From Lingula anatina (taxonomy: Eukaryota > Brachiopoda > Lingulata > Lingulida > Lingulidae), in contig NW_019775858.1 of the NCBI RefSeq assembly GCF_001039355.2, forward strand, positions 555,062 to 619,061: DNA of 64,000 nt, read 5' to 3'. A program made the position numbers and the translations under genes. Every line of letters starts with the position of its first letter. Position 1 is the first letter of the stretch. A model generated the notes under the pieces. It saw only the letters and a list, made by a program, of their open reading frames with translations, made no database searches and was not told the DNA's origin. Shown in pieces: positions 26,101 to 34,574 of this stretch.

Positions 26101-28841
26101 TTTTTGTTCATGAGTTAACAGCTAAAATATATTAACTTAAAATTACCAATGATGCAAGTATAAAAAATCCCTCACCCTTTCATTAAATGCAATTTATTTA
26201 TGTTGGTACATGGTCAATATTTCCTGTTCTGAGTGTAAAATATTCAGCAAAACAACCCTCTGCCATGTTTGGATGTTTAAACTATACATATATAGCCACT
26301 GTTGGCAGTACAAACTCATGACCCCCCACCAACAATTATCATAATAATATGCCAATGCTGACTGACAGCAAGATGAAGATAAAAAATGTCCTTGGTTGTC
26401 AGTCACGCATCTTTTTACAATAACTTGAGAGGGAATGTCGAAAATCCGCCAGAGCCTATGCAACAGTTCATGAGATGAAAAGCAAATGGAAGACCTGCCT
26501 GACCCAACAGCAGGTTCAGTAATAGCACTTCAGTCTATTGTACCTCTCTGTTTGCCAAGGGACAAAGCCAGCTTCAATAGCCATCCTTTACCCATTCAAC
26601 AGCAAACCATGGACAGATTTTGCAAGCCAGTCAGTTTATTAAATGATGTCTGATTATTTCCCCGAGGTGCTCGGGTCTTGCTTTCCTCCCTTATTTGTGA
26701 GAAACTTGATAAATATCCTCAAGGAGCCTGACTTTATACATACTACATAGAAAGCCAGGCAGGCTACAGGCATCATACTGCGTGGGCATTGTGCAAAACT
26801 TTCCTGCAATACCAACCCAGCTATTTCACAACTGTCCACTGCCCCTTCTTCTTTTCAGTACAAAGGCAGTTATTAGTGGTGCAACTTTTGCAGTTTCTGG
26901 CCTGCTGACTTTGAAAAGATGTCTTACATGAGGTCAATAGTAATGGGAACAAACAGTCCACTTGGTCAGGGAAGCACAGGAAGAATTTAATATCTCTTCT
27001 CTGCCAGGTAGCAGGTTTTAAAGACAAGAATGTCCATGTGTAAATACCCATGCAATCTCTGACTGTAAGGAATACTAGGTTTCACAATGTCGTGTGATCA
27101 CTTGCAGAACAAATCTTCAGTGGACTTCAGTGCAATTACCAACTTGTCGTAATTGCATTGCAAGGTGACCAAGTTCCAATTTTACATATGTGGAGCTTTT
27201 TAAATGTTTACATTTTAAACTCACATCAATACTAAAATTCAACAGCCCTTAACCAGTATTTGAACACCGCAAACAATAGATAAGACCCTGTTTTCACATA
27301 GGTTAAACAGTAATGAAATAGAACCCGATCACATGAATGCCAAAGGTAGTTGGAGTAACAAACTGGGTTTCATTACCAACTCAACCACAATATAAATTCG
27401 AACTTTCACCTGTGACAGTAGCTTTGTTGACTAATGCCATTACAATTTCTAGGTTGAATATCTCTGAACATTAAACAAATAGTAAATATGGGAGTGAAAT
27501 TATAGTCTAAAATGCACACAGAAAGGAATACTATGATGCAGATAGTGTCAGTTGATTGTTTTCTGTGCTGTCTGGGTGATTATCTCCCTGTTAACTGGGT
27601 ATCATCATGACCAGAGTTAGATACAGGCAACCACCACCACCACAAAAGCTTTTCTACATCTCTTGAACACTAAGAATAACCTGTGCATTGCCAAGTCATT
27701 CCAGTCACTGCAAAGGGGTATTTAACTTAAACTTTGTATAAACACAATAAATCGATCAAACTACGGAGATCAATATGTTTGTCACCTGTTGAAAATCAGA
27801 GTTACTACTAACACTCCCTGTTAAGACAGCTAAACAGAAAATGATTCAATTCAAGAGACAACATTTAGATATTCATATTTTAGTATAGTCTACAACCTAT
27901 AATAACAAACTTTGACCTTCTTATCAAAGGTTGCATATGGTAAAGCTGTAATGAGTTTGAAAAGATATTTAAGCTAACCTTTTTTGTTTGTCAAATTCTT
28001 TCAGTGCCATGGTTGTTTTTAATAAAGCATCTTTTTATACCACAGTGTAGTTGTCCTTGGACAAATTACAACATTTAATTTAATTCATTTTTATTAAAAT
28101 ATGATCACTTCTTACCTCTTCATTGGGTACCAGTAATATTAAGTTACAAGCCCACAATATTTATACAAAATCCTAAGAACTGACCAATATTATTCAACAA
28201 GTTTAAGAATATAATCAGAAGCTTTTAATAGGCACTGGACATCAAATCTACTTATTTTTATGCTGACAACTTGGAACTACTGAACTAATGTGTAAATTAA
28301 CACTTAGTGCTCATAGTTTAATGGACATAGTGAAAAACATTTGGAAAGTTCAATGTTAATGACCATTTTTTTGACATATCATTGAGGTACGTTGTGACAT
28401 CATGTTGGTACTTAGATCTGAAAATTATAAGCATACATAACTGACTTCTTCACCGGCACCGAACTTATACATTGCAAAACAATGATAACAAAAACAATCG
28501 CCGATGTTCAAATCTGTTAGTTAAGGACATGAATTCGGCGATAGTTTAATGTAAAAAAAATGCTCACAAACGATACAAAACATACTAACAACATGTGACT
28601 GAATTAATTCAACGATTTTAGTGAACTTAATTCTATTTCCCCAGTTCAAAACGACAAAGCTTCTTACTCTCTTAGATTGCACTGCTCACCGTAGTTGGTT
28701 CTTGTCACCGGTTAAGTTTCTTCAGTTCAATGAACTCAAATTTCTCTTACCTAAATTAATTTCATTCTCCCAACATTGTTGCCAAGATGCTACAGCAGCT
28801 TCACTTATCGAAGTACTGTGGTCTGAAGTATTTCCATCCAT
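6188..28841 (-). CDS. CAP-Gly domain coiled-coil protein (novel or unplaced family), whole gene
   Basis: I assembled this gene by chaining exons on the minus strand. Exons, 5' to 3': 28841-28751, 21442-21304, 13714-13561, 12596-12241, 10804-10719, 10457-10369, 8563-8403, 8133-8011, 7715-7582, 7210-7104, 6831-6653, and possibly 6376-6188. The first eleven join in frame at every GT-AG junction, giving 539 residues. In order these hold an N-terminal helical region (about 1-110), a Ser/Pro/His-rich linker (about 110-250) with CCSHC and a run of histidines, a coiled coil (about 260-330), a Pro-rich stretch with a CKCEQC cluster (about 360-395), a CAP-Gly domain (about 405-475) and a basic Ser/Lys-rich tail. 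CAP-Gly domains bind microtubules or C-terminal EEY/F motifs. The usual GKNDG motif here reads GRHDG. It does not match CLIP1-4, DCTN1, TBCB, TBCE, CYLD, KIF13B or CEP350 as I know them. A cytoskeletal adaptor role is inferred. Confidence 0.8.
6653..6831 (-). CDS. CAP-Gly gene exon 11 (basic tail)
   Basis: 59 codons, basic and Ser/Pro-rich (begins NSPKKSQPQHTEMKRKTSNP). The donor AAAAG/GTCTGT leaves two bases and does not match the phase of the next candidate exon. If the intron is retained, the frame ends 5 codons later (RSVVH-stop), giving a 544-residue protein. Confidence 0.75.
7104..7210 (-). CDS. CAP-Gly gene exon 10 (CAP-Gly domain, second half)
   Basis: 35 codons: GRHDGFFNYKRYFSCHKDHG then IFVPIQDVLCEIGKK, the second half of the domain with the typical Y-RYF-C---HGIFVP ending. 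The signature GKNDG is replaced by GRHDG, which may alter EEY/F-tail binding. Donor AAA/GTAAGT, phase 0. Confidence 0.9.
7582..7715 (-). CDS. CAP-Gly gene exon 9 (CAP-Gly domain, first half)
   Basis: 44 codons, KMAYSLGDHVVVKGDRTGHI then RYIGHLDNLGQADMVFIGLE and LDAP: the first beta strands of a CAP-Gly domain (G-V-V-KG--G-IRYIG--------GLELD-P). Donor CACCAG/GTGAGT. The acceptor is a tandem CAGCAG, so isoforms with or without one extra Ser are possible. Confidence 0.9.
7716..7721 (-). other. Tandem NAGNAG splice acceptor
   Basis: On the minus strand intron 8 ends ATTCAGCAG/TAAGATGG. The distal AG gives Ser-Lys-Met and the proximal AG adds one in-frame Ser before the CAP-Gly domain. NAGNAG acceptors are a known source of one-codon variation; use here is inferred. 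Confidence 0.5.
8011..8133 (-). CDS. CAP-Gly gene exon 8 (proline-rich)
   Basis: 40 codons: NYKPPIPRKPLPPVLVPGPL followed by AGCKCEQCEG. The IPRKPLPP segment resembles an SH3-binding proline motif (inference). Donor TTAAG/GTAATA. Confidence 0.8.
8403..8563 (-). CDS. CAP-Gly gene exon 7
   Basis: 53 codons from MNSLARMYTEVYHVENELHH, continuing the helix and then becoming Ser/Thr/Pro-rich. I chose the GTAAGT donor after 8403 rather than an internal CAG/GTGAAC because only the former keeps the frame into exon 8. Confidence 0.75.
8564..10368 (-). other. Intron 6 of CAP-Gly gene
   Basis: AT-rich with no supportable exon or repeat. It holds one undetermined base at 10284. Confidence 0.5.
10369..10457 (-). 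CDS. CAP-Gly gene exon 6 (coiled coil)
   Basis: 29 codons of strong heptad-like sequence (SKLAEELGAAKKEIEILKGR) ending GAG/GTAATG in phase 0. This is the core of the predicted coiled coil and a likely dimerisation segment. Confidence 0.8.
10719..10804 (-). CDS. CAP-Gly gene exon 5
   Basis: Acceptor TTTGCAG, 28 codons (PSVSRVSTEVQCQIPSLSDQ, then KLEKQFKE) that begin the coiled coil; donor AGAGA/GTAAGA. Phases match exons 4 and 6. Confidence 0.8.
10805..12240 (-). other. Intron 4 of CAP-Gly gene
   Basis: No exon, RNA gene or repeat recognised; the short plus-strand frames near 11.5-11.8 kb lack splice or domain support. Confidence 0.5.
12241..12596 (-). CDS. CAP-Gly gene exon 4 (His/Ser-rich)
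   Basis: Largest exon, 118 codons. It begins DGRQCCSHCSS, passes through a histidine-rich run (HHRHHNNHHH) and an acidic QKEQEEEKD segment, and ends in phase 2 at CT/GTAAGT. It is low-complexity and probably disordered. The CC-HC cluster is too short to call a zinc finger. Confidence 0.8.
12597..13560 (-). other. Intron 3 of CAP-Gly gene with an open minus-strand segment
   Basis: Around 12880-13060 an acceptor-like TTTTACTGCAG is followed by sequence open for 33 codons or more in at least two frames. This could be an alternative terminal exon, but no frame is preferred, so I annotate it as intron. Confidence 0.4.
13561..13714 (-). CDS. CAP-Gly gene exon 3
   Basis: Acceptor TTTTCTAG; 51 codons beginning LEQKVTCLKHENSSLRS (end of the N-terminal helical region), then a Ser/Thr/Pro-rich stretch; donor CAG/GTAGGA in phase 0. 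Confidence 0.8.
14001..14098 (+). repeat. Six-copy 16-bp tandem repeat, left arm of an inverted-repeat element
   Basis: The motif AAGGT(T/C)-CT(A/G)T recurs with AGGT at 14005, 14021, 14037, 14053, 14069 and 14085, an exact 16-bp period. Diverged copies in the opposite orientation lie at 14472-14540, so the pair looks like the two ends of one element of about 540 bp. Confidence 0.7.
14472..14540 (-). repeat. Inverted counterpart of the 16-bp repeat array
   Basis: GAACC/GGACC cores at 14476, 14493, 14516 and 14532 are reverse complements of the left-arm unit (AGGTTC), with less regular spacing. Confidence 0.6.
17083..17120 (+). repeat. (ATT)n microsatellite
   Basis: Uninterrupted ATT triplets for about 38 bp inside intron 2 of the CAP-Gly gene. 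Confidence 0.9.
18322..18462 (+). repeat. 29-30 bp minisatellite
   Basis: GCTAAATCCACCC-ATCTTGCTC-like units start at 18365, 18394, 18424 and 18453 (the last begins ACTAAAT), with a more diverged copy from 18336. Spacing is 29 to 30 bp. Confidence 0.75.
20285..20397. promoter_or_regulatory. Two CACGTGAC E-boxes in a CpG-richer intronic patch
   Basis: A perfect palindrome GTCACGTGAC lies at 20285-20294 and CACGTGAC at 20390-20397. Known binders of this site are USF and MiT/TFE bHLH-ZIP factors. CpG density around 20.0-20.4 kb is visibly above the flanks. An internal promoter or enhancer is inferred; no matching first exon was found. Confidence 0.35.
21304..21442 (-). CDS. CAP-Gly gene exon 2
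   Basis: Acceptor GATTCTAG, then 45 codons including SASELNGLVEDKEIAAQAVA, ending at an AAAAG/GTGAGG donor. The phases fit exon 1 (one base carried in) and exon 3 (two bases carried out) exactly. This is strong evidence for the join, because an internal GTAAGC after AFV would break the frame. A decayed partial copy lies just upstream at 21482-21549. Confidence 0.75.
21443..28750 (-). other. Intron 1 of CAP-Gly gene (7.3 kb)
   Basis: AT-rich. It contains the exon 2 partial duplicate at its end, a poly-C run near 22250 and a short (TACA)n run near 23670. No other gene or RNA recognised. Confidence 0.5.
21482..21549 (-). pseudogene. Decayed partial duplicate of CAP-Gly exon 2
   Basis: This segment repeats the acceptor and the first about 66 bases of exon 2 (shared blocks: the GTATGAT..CAG acceptor, GCAGTG-CAGTGA, and CCCAGGCTGTTGCCTTT). 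The copy carries indels that shift the frame within the segment, and the bases after CCTTT do not continue like exon 2. No donor is visible. It reads as a dead tandem duplicate of the first half of the exon. Confidence 0.65.
28751..28841 (-). CDS. CAP-Gly gene exon 1 (start codon)
   Basis: Starts at ATG 28841-28839 and encodes MDGNTSDHSTSISEAAVASW and ten more residues, ending at a strong donor (TTAG/GTAAGAG). It leaves one base, G, which completes a Gly codon with exon 2. The start was chosen because the only upstream ATG on this exon opens a 9-codon uORF. Confidence 0.75.
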
Positions 28842-28910
28842 TTTGCTGCCTTTTCCAGCCCAATGCCATGTAATCACATCACTAGCTCTACTGCGGCCAT
28901 CTTGTTTGGT
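28842..28910 (-). promoter_or_regulatory. 5' leader with YY1-type site and 9-codon uORF
   Basis: On the minus strand 28904-28893 reads CAAGATGGCCGC, an exact YY1-type element typical of TATA-less transcript starts. Its ATG opens a uORF, MAAVELVM then TGA, covering 28900-28874, upstream of the main start at 28841. The TSS is inferred to lie at or just above 28905. Confidence 0.5.
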
Positions 28911-30964
28911 AGCGGAGGGGGTGGGATATTAGATGGAAGAGCCGACGTTAGGTGCGATGGAATTCCGAAAAAAAAAATGCGAAAGCGTGTCATGGAAAGC
29001 CAAATGTCCTTTGTTGCCAGACTAGGACTGTTCTGAAATTTTCTTTTTGGGCGATTTTTTTATTGTCATTGTTTAACAGTTATGCATGTTTGAAATTTTG
29101 GTTGTTTCAATAGATAATTTTTTTCAAGGAAAAGTGATCATTTAGCATAGATTTTTTAAAAATTATATAATTTATAAAAATTGTATAATTTAAAATCACT
29201 CTTCGTGCTGTTAAGTTAGGATCCATCAAATATTTGGTGGGTCCTGGTGTAAATTTAGATCCCAAATTAAATTTTCTGCTCGCAACACGTTAGAGATGGA
29301 TTGTGACACAAACTGGCGCCTCTAACACACTCATATAAAAAAATCTAAAATTTCTAAATTGTTTTAAAATTTCAAACTACTACTTGAGAGTTTTTTTATT
29401 TATTCTCTTCTAGTTGTAAATGTGGTCTTTTATTCCATTACTATTACGCCTGTGAAAATATTTCGTTAATTTTGACTTTTTTAGATTTTTATTTCGGAGT
29501 CTGAATTCCGTTTGTGTAGGCCTACTGTTCTGAACATCTTTACAGAATAAATTAAACGAGACATCGAGAGATTTTCAATCACAAAGGACGCCTTTTTTTA
29601 CTTTTCTTTGCGAAGAAGATCATATATCACAGAAAGGTTTATTCAAACAAATTCATCAGTTTCAACGAAATTGTCGGTAAATTGCTGGGCCTACAAGTAC
29701 CTGGATAACTTGTGTGTTTCTTAAAAAATGTGCACCCGTGTTCCCTGAAAAGAGGCTTGGAAATTCAAAAATATTGTCAAATATTGTCAAATTGTTATCA
29801 AGTCCCCTCAAGCGATTTTAGGTTTATAGGTAGCAACAAAACCATAGGCCTATATTTAAACGCCAAATGGTCATTAATCAGTCACCGATTAGTATAGAAT
29901 GTTTTCTTGTATATAAGTGTAATTCGTCATATTCTTTCTGTTTTCCATTTTCACTTATTTGGGTCTTCGAATCGATGTTCGAATTCCGTAAATATTTTGT
30001 ATTCAGCCACCTTGTTCCACACATATATCCCTTTTCTCCAAGAAAATGTGTTTATTACAAGTTTGGTCTTAATTGTTAATTATTTCATTTCAAACGAAAA
30101 CATGTTAGTGATAGCAAGACGCGATCCTAGGACTGATGAAAATTTACCATTCAATTAGGTGTGCCTACTCCTCACCTCTTTTATCAAATAATTGATGGGC
30201 TGCTAAACCGGCGGTATACTGTATAATTAAATTATGTACGAGTTGACCATCCGCTGGAAACAAGTAAAGCGGACCCTGGGGAGTGGACAAAGCAAGGATA
30301 TTGTATGCCGTCCTGTTTCAGCTATTTTAACATTAATAAAATACAGATAAAACCGTGGAACGAGCAAAAATGACCATCAACTAAACGCTGTTTGAATGTC
30401 AAGCTCCCTGAATTTTACAAAATTGTTCTTAAAATAATATTTTGTAACTTTGTAACTTTGTCAATAAGAGTTTATGAAGATGAAAGAGTGCCAGTTTTGT
30501 GGCTTTAACGATTTTTAAAATAATGTTAAGAGTGTGTTCTTCTAGTTCCTTACCACACTGGTAGGTCCTACAATTAAACACATATAGTTATCATACATTG
30601 CCAAAGTACTTTCATCAAACTGACAGACTTTACCAGACAAAGAAAAATCTCGAACGCAGTGGGTCACTTTCAACTCCTTCACAGCGCAATGGATTTTTTC
30701 TCAATACACCAAAATATTAGATATTTGCAGACTTGGATTAATTTATTCATACATGCATTCTCTCTATCAAATCGGCTCCTATAAAACAAAAAACTCCTTA
30801 TTTGACTTCTTGTTTTGCGTAAAAGCTAGGACCCAGTGCTTCTAGTGGTCCATAATTTTTACATATTTGAATCTTAAATCAGTTTCTTAATATCCTTACA
30901 CTTTTTCATTTTTATCTCAAATGTGTTCATGAAATATTTGCCCATGACTTGTAATTGACAAAGA

Positions 30965-31219
30965 AGGCAAAAAAGTCCCAATTGGGACTGATATAACATC
31001 AGTACCCTTTCATTCATGAGTCAACAAGGGAAAGCACGGGTGTCATTCTACTAGTAGTCTTGCAGATACATGTGAATACCCGTCGGTAAGCCCTCCATCA
31101 TTTACGGAGAAATTCATACACACAACTAAGAAATTCCCTTTAAATGTGCCCTAGGTAGACATCGAACCTAATAAGCATGATCAGAATTCAAACGCGTTAT
31201 CATTGCGTCACCACCCCTA
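30965..31219 (-). repeat. tRNA-Arg-derived SINE or tRNA pseudogene
   Basis: On the minus strand 31219-31152 resembles tRNA-Arg. There is an A-box-like TGACGCAATGATAACGCG, an anticodon-loop-like ATTCTGA (would be UCU) and a B-box-like GGTTCGATGTC. Stem pairing is imperfect, so it is not a functional tRNA. Unrelated sequence follows to about 30965, ending near CCCAATTGGGACTTTTTT, as in a SINE body with a T-rich end. The body boundary is a guess. Confidence 0.5.
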
Positions 31220-31487
31220 GTCTTGTTTGTGCCTGCATGATGACCGACAAAATTTCACGCATTTCAGTTTCTTACAATAAAAGTCTAGCTTCAAAACAAA
31301 ATGATATTGCAATTGTCTAATTCTAAAATCTATCATTTCTGTCGGCTTTAATATTTTTGGCAAACGTAAGCGATAACCTATACTAACATAAACGCAGTTA
31401 ATAAGGTTCGTTGCCCAGAAAGTGAGTTTTTTCTTTACATTTTCACATTGGCAATAAACAAATTTGTACAGAAAAAAATTCAAACTT

Positions 31488-31893
31488 TTATTTTAATTTA
31501 TTTTAGATTTCAAAAGTCAATTCTACTAAAACTCTGTAAAATGAATTTATTCTTTTGAAACACTGAAAAAATGCTAAACATCATGAAACACCCATGTTGT
31601 GTTTTATTTTTCATTATCTTCAGGATTACCAGGGGAAGATCTCTTTAAAATTTTTCCAGACCATATTTTTACATTCTTAATCTTCAGTTTTAATTTTAAT
31701 TTATTTTAGATTTCAAAAGTCAATTCTTCTTCAACTCTGTAAAATAAATTTATTATTTTGAAACACTGAAAAAATGCTTAACATCATTGAACACCCATGT
31801 TGTGTTTAATTTTTCATTATCTTCAGATTTACCAGGGGAAGGCCTCTTCTAAATTTTTCCAGACTCTATTTTTACATTCTTAATCTCCAGTTT
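31488..31893 (+). repeat. 203-bp tandem duplication
   Basis: Two adjacent copies (about 31488-31690 and 31691-31893) share long blocks such as ATTTCAAAAGTCAATTCT and AACACCCATGTTGTGTTT. The matching GATTTC positions 31506 and 31709 give a period of 203. One copy has a short open minus-strand frame that the other breaks. Confidence 0.85.
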
Positions 31894-31962
31894 GTTAGGG
31901 ATGTATGGTAAGTATTTGTGTAGAAATAAGAGTGAGAATGATGCAGGGGCATGTACCCACTA

Positions 31963-32203
31963 CAGTGGCGGAGTTAGTGGGGGTTCTGACCCCCCCCCCA
32001 CCCCACCGATTTCTGAAAAAATCACACCAATGGTCCCCTCTTGAAATTAGAATTTTGACTAGCTGAATCATAGTTCTAAAACCGTTCACCCTCTAAAATG
32101 CCAAAATTTTTCGGGGCCCTTTAGTGGGCCCTAAACCCCACGCCAAGGGGGGGGGGGGGGGGAGGTTCAGCTTCCCCGTCAAATAATCCTGGATCAGCCC
32201 CTG
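31963..32203. mobile_element. Short hAT-like non-autonomous element (CAGTGGCGGA...CCCCTG)
   Basis: Starts CAGTGGCGGAGTTAG and ends CCTGGATCAGCCCCTG, so the ends are imperfect inverted repeats (CAGTGGCGGA against CAGGGGCTGA). It is flanked by CACTA on both sides (31958-31962 and 32204-32208). It contains poly-C and poly-G runs. A diverged inverted copy lies at about 47598-47797. Assignment to hAT rests on the CAG-type ends. Confidence 0.6.
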
Positions 32204-32494
32204 CACTAAATTTGCATGACACCCTTGATCTCCCTTTATGCAACAATTTGCACTCAGTAGTCCTGACGTGTTATCACAAATCAAGATTTTGTTCTTTTTT
32301 TATTTAAGATATAAATAAATAATTAAAAAACAAGGCAGCAAAGCTGTCAAATGTACAGACAAAAAACAGAAAATAAAGATGCAAAAAAGGTCATTTTGTC
32401 AATTTTGATGCAATAATAAATAATGCTTATAATAGCACTGCCAGTCAACACTGAATTNCGGCGACGGCGACGACAGACGCAGATGATGGCTATA

Positions 32495-32520
32495 TGTACA
32501 GACACATCTGTGTCTGTACA
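32495..32520. repeat. Perfect 12-bp palindrome
   Basis: TGTACAGACACA, two bases, then TGTGTCTGTACA: a perfect inverted repeat able to form a tight hairpin. Confidence 0.8.
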
Positions 32521-33581
32521 TAAAAAGTGATAAAAACCGAAGATAAAAAAATAAAGAATATGTAATTTTAGAAAATTACCAGACATACTCCGCAGCCCTG
32601 GGACAATCTTTCCAGATACAGTTTTCATCAGATAACTGATATCATTCAAGTTCCATCATACATTTGCGTATAAAACATTTTGAATTCCACAGGAACATAA
32701 CTTACATGTGTTATAGAATTTTGTTAATCAAATAATTTTTCTTCATTAAAGTTCTAAAATTCAATACGACAGGAGTAATAATACTTTATTTGCAAGCAGA
32801 CAGCAGGATACAGTTTAAAAAAATAAAATATTTTAATAAATCATCTCTATTTAGGTCCAAGTTTGTATACATCATGTCTCATCTGACATAATATTTGAAG
32901 ACAAATTCTCTTTGCACAATTAAAAATAGTTATATCATTTTACAATGCTGTTGTCAACAAGTTTTGTGACATGCATAATAGTATGTGTTAGTTAACATTG
33001 CTCCACAAGGTGCCACTTGCAGTATGTTGTTTAAACAACTGATAAAGAGATGATTACAGAAAGCATTACTTGGATAGCCTTGATCAATTTTGTTTTGCTT
33101 CATCTGAATCAAGGCCAGATCAAAATGTGGCTTGAAAAATAATTCATGTATTTAGTGATCATCAAACATGAAATAAAAAGCAAGATATAATATTAAACAC
33201 ACCCCAGATTCTCACTGTTACTAATTGACTAACCAAAAAAAAAAGCTAAAGCAAACTGTACGTATGACATGTCAAGATTACACCTGAAGCCATGATAAAC
33301 AATAATTGTACTATTGCTTTGGATTACAGATGTCTGATCTTCAGTGAGGCATTATGTACAGTATATGAGAAGGTTCCAAGAAAACTGGTGCCTACTCTTT
33401 TGACTGGACAACCCGACAGAAATTAAAGCTCTTGGTTAATGTGTTGTGATCTAAAGAAAATTACAATTTTTCTTCAAAGATCCATTCTAACAACATCCTT
33501 TCAAAGTAAAGTACTTTACTTGCATATATAAAATTATTAATTAAAAAATAAAGCATGTCATTAAATTTTGATTTTTTCATC

Positions 33582-33587
33582 TTTATT
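33582..33587 (-). terminator. AATAAA poly(A) signal of MOCS2A
   Basis: TTTATT on the plus strand, 83 bases past the MOCS2A stop on the minus strand. It implies a short 3'UTR and a monocistronic transcript. Confidence 0.6.
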
Positions 33588-33670
33588 TTATACATTGGTT
33601 CACAGTCTTTTGCAATTTTTCAAACGTCATCTGATATAAAATTAAAGTTATTTATCAAAATATGTTATTC

Positions 33671-33934
33671 TCATCCTCCACTTATTGGTGGAATGACTGC
33701 AATCTCATCATTAGTTTTCAAAGTTAGAACTGTCTCATCATCTTGTAAATACTCTTGATTTACTGCTAGAATCGTGTTGGATGCAATCACTTGCAATTCT
33801 GGAAAATGTTCAAAAATCCATTCATTAAGTTCTCTTCCTGATAATGTTTGTTTGATGCTTATTTCTGCTTCACTTTTCCCAACTAGTTCCCGACTCTTGG
33901 CAAAGAAAAGAATTTTGCAGGTAACCAATGGCAT
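33671..33934 (-). CDS. MOCS2: MOCS2A, molybdopterin synthase sulfur-carrier subunit
   Basis: 87 residues against 88 in human MOCS2A. This ubiquitin-fold protein is homologous to bacterial MoaD. In the known pathway its C-terminal Gly-Gly is thiocarboxylated by MOCS3 and donates sulfur, together with MOCS2B, to convert cyclic pyranopterin monophosphate to molybdopterin in the cytosol. The sequence shows the typical start (MPLVTCKILFFAKSREL), a central beta-grasp pattern, and the invariant end DEIAVIPPISGG before TGA. I chose ATG 33934-33932 because two in-frame TAA codons lie a little upstream in the same exon. An acceptor (CATTTTTCAG) at 33983 shows a non-coding upstream exon exists. The coding region is uninterrupted. 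After the stop no MOCS2B frame follows, and a poly(A) signal lies only about 85 bases downstream. Confidence 0.93.
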   Translation of the reverse strand: MPLVTCKILFFAKSRELVGKSEAEISIKQTLSGRELNEWIFEHFPELQVIASNTILAVNQEYLQDDETVLTLKTNDEIAVIPPISGG

Positions 33935-34574
33935 CTCTTGTATCCCAGAAACATCTGATTGTCCCAATTATTATGATACCTGAAAAATGTAAGACATTTA
34001 AAGAAAAAGTTTAATCCATCATCATTTTACATTTCACTAGGATGTTCAGCCTCAATCACTCCTGCTCTCATTGTTTTTATGTGTTCACCGTTCATTTACA
34101 GCAGGGTAAATATAAATAAAAACATGAGTAAATATAGCAAAACAAAGCAACTAGAGCCTCTAGTCCAGGTAACTGTGTGTTGACTAGATATTCTAACAAC
34201 TGATGAGTAGTGTATTCATATTAAGAATAAGGGGGCATTCTATGGTATTTGTTTTGCATTACAGACAGAACTTTGACTCTTTTAAAGTTGTATTTTACAA
34301 AAACTACAATACATATAAAGTTCAAATTTGTCAGGAATATACCTGTACATAATGCTACCCTAATTTTGTGACTTAAAAACTTAAAGACATAAAAACATAA
34401 AGAAGCTTTTGAAACCTATTTATAATTGATCACCATTACTAAGTCAGTAGTTTAACTGTTATCTGATTATCTCTCATGATCAGGTATATTTAACAGTTAA
34501 ACTAGAGGCTCAGAGAGGCGATACCGCCTCTGGATATTGTACCACCAGCTGGAATAAGCGCATTCAGATGGAAA

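Larger units (their letters stand above)
28911..33580. other. Intergenic region between the CAP-Gly gene and MOCS2A
   Basis: Mostly AT-rich. It holds a tRNA-like SINE (30965-31219), a 203-bp tandem duplication (31488-31893), a hAT-like element (31963-32203) and a 12-bp-arm palindrome (32495-32520). A possible minus-strand exon at 32583-32640 has an AG and a GTAATT donor but two open frames and no recognisable product. Confidence 0.5.
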
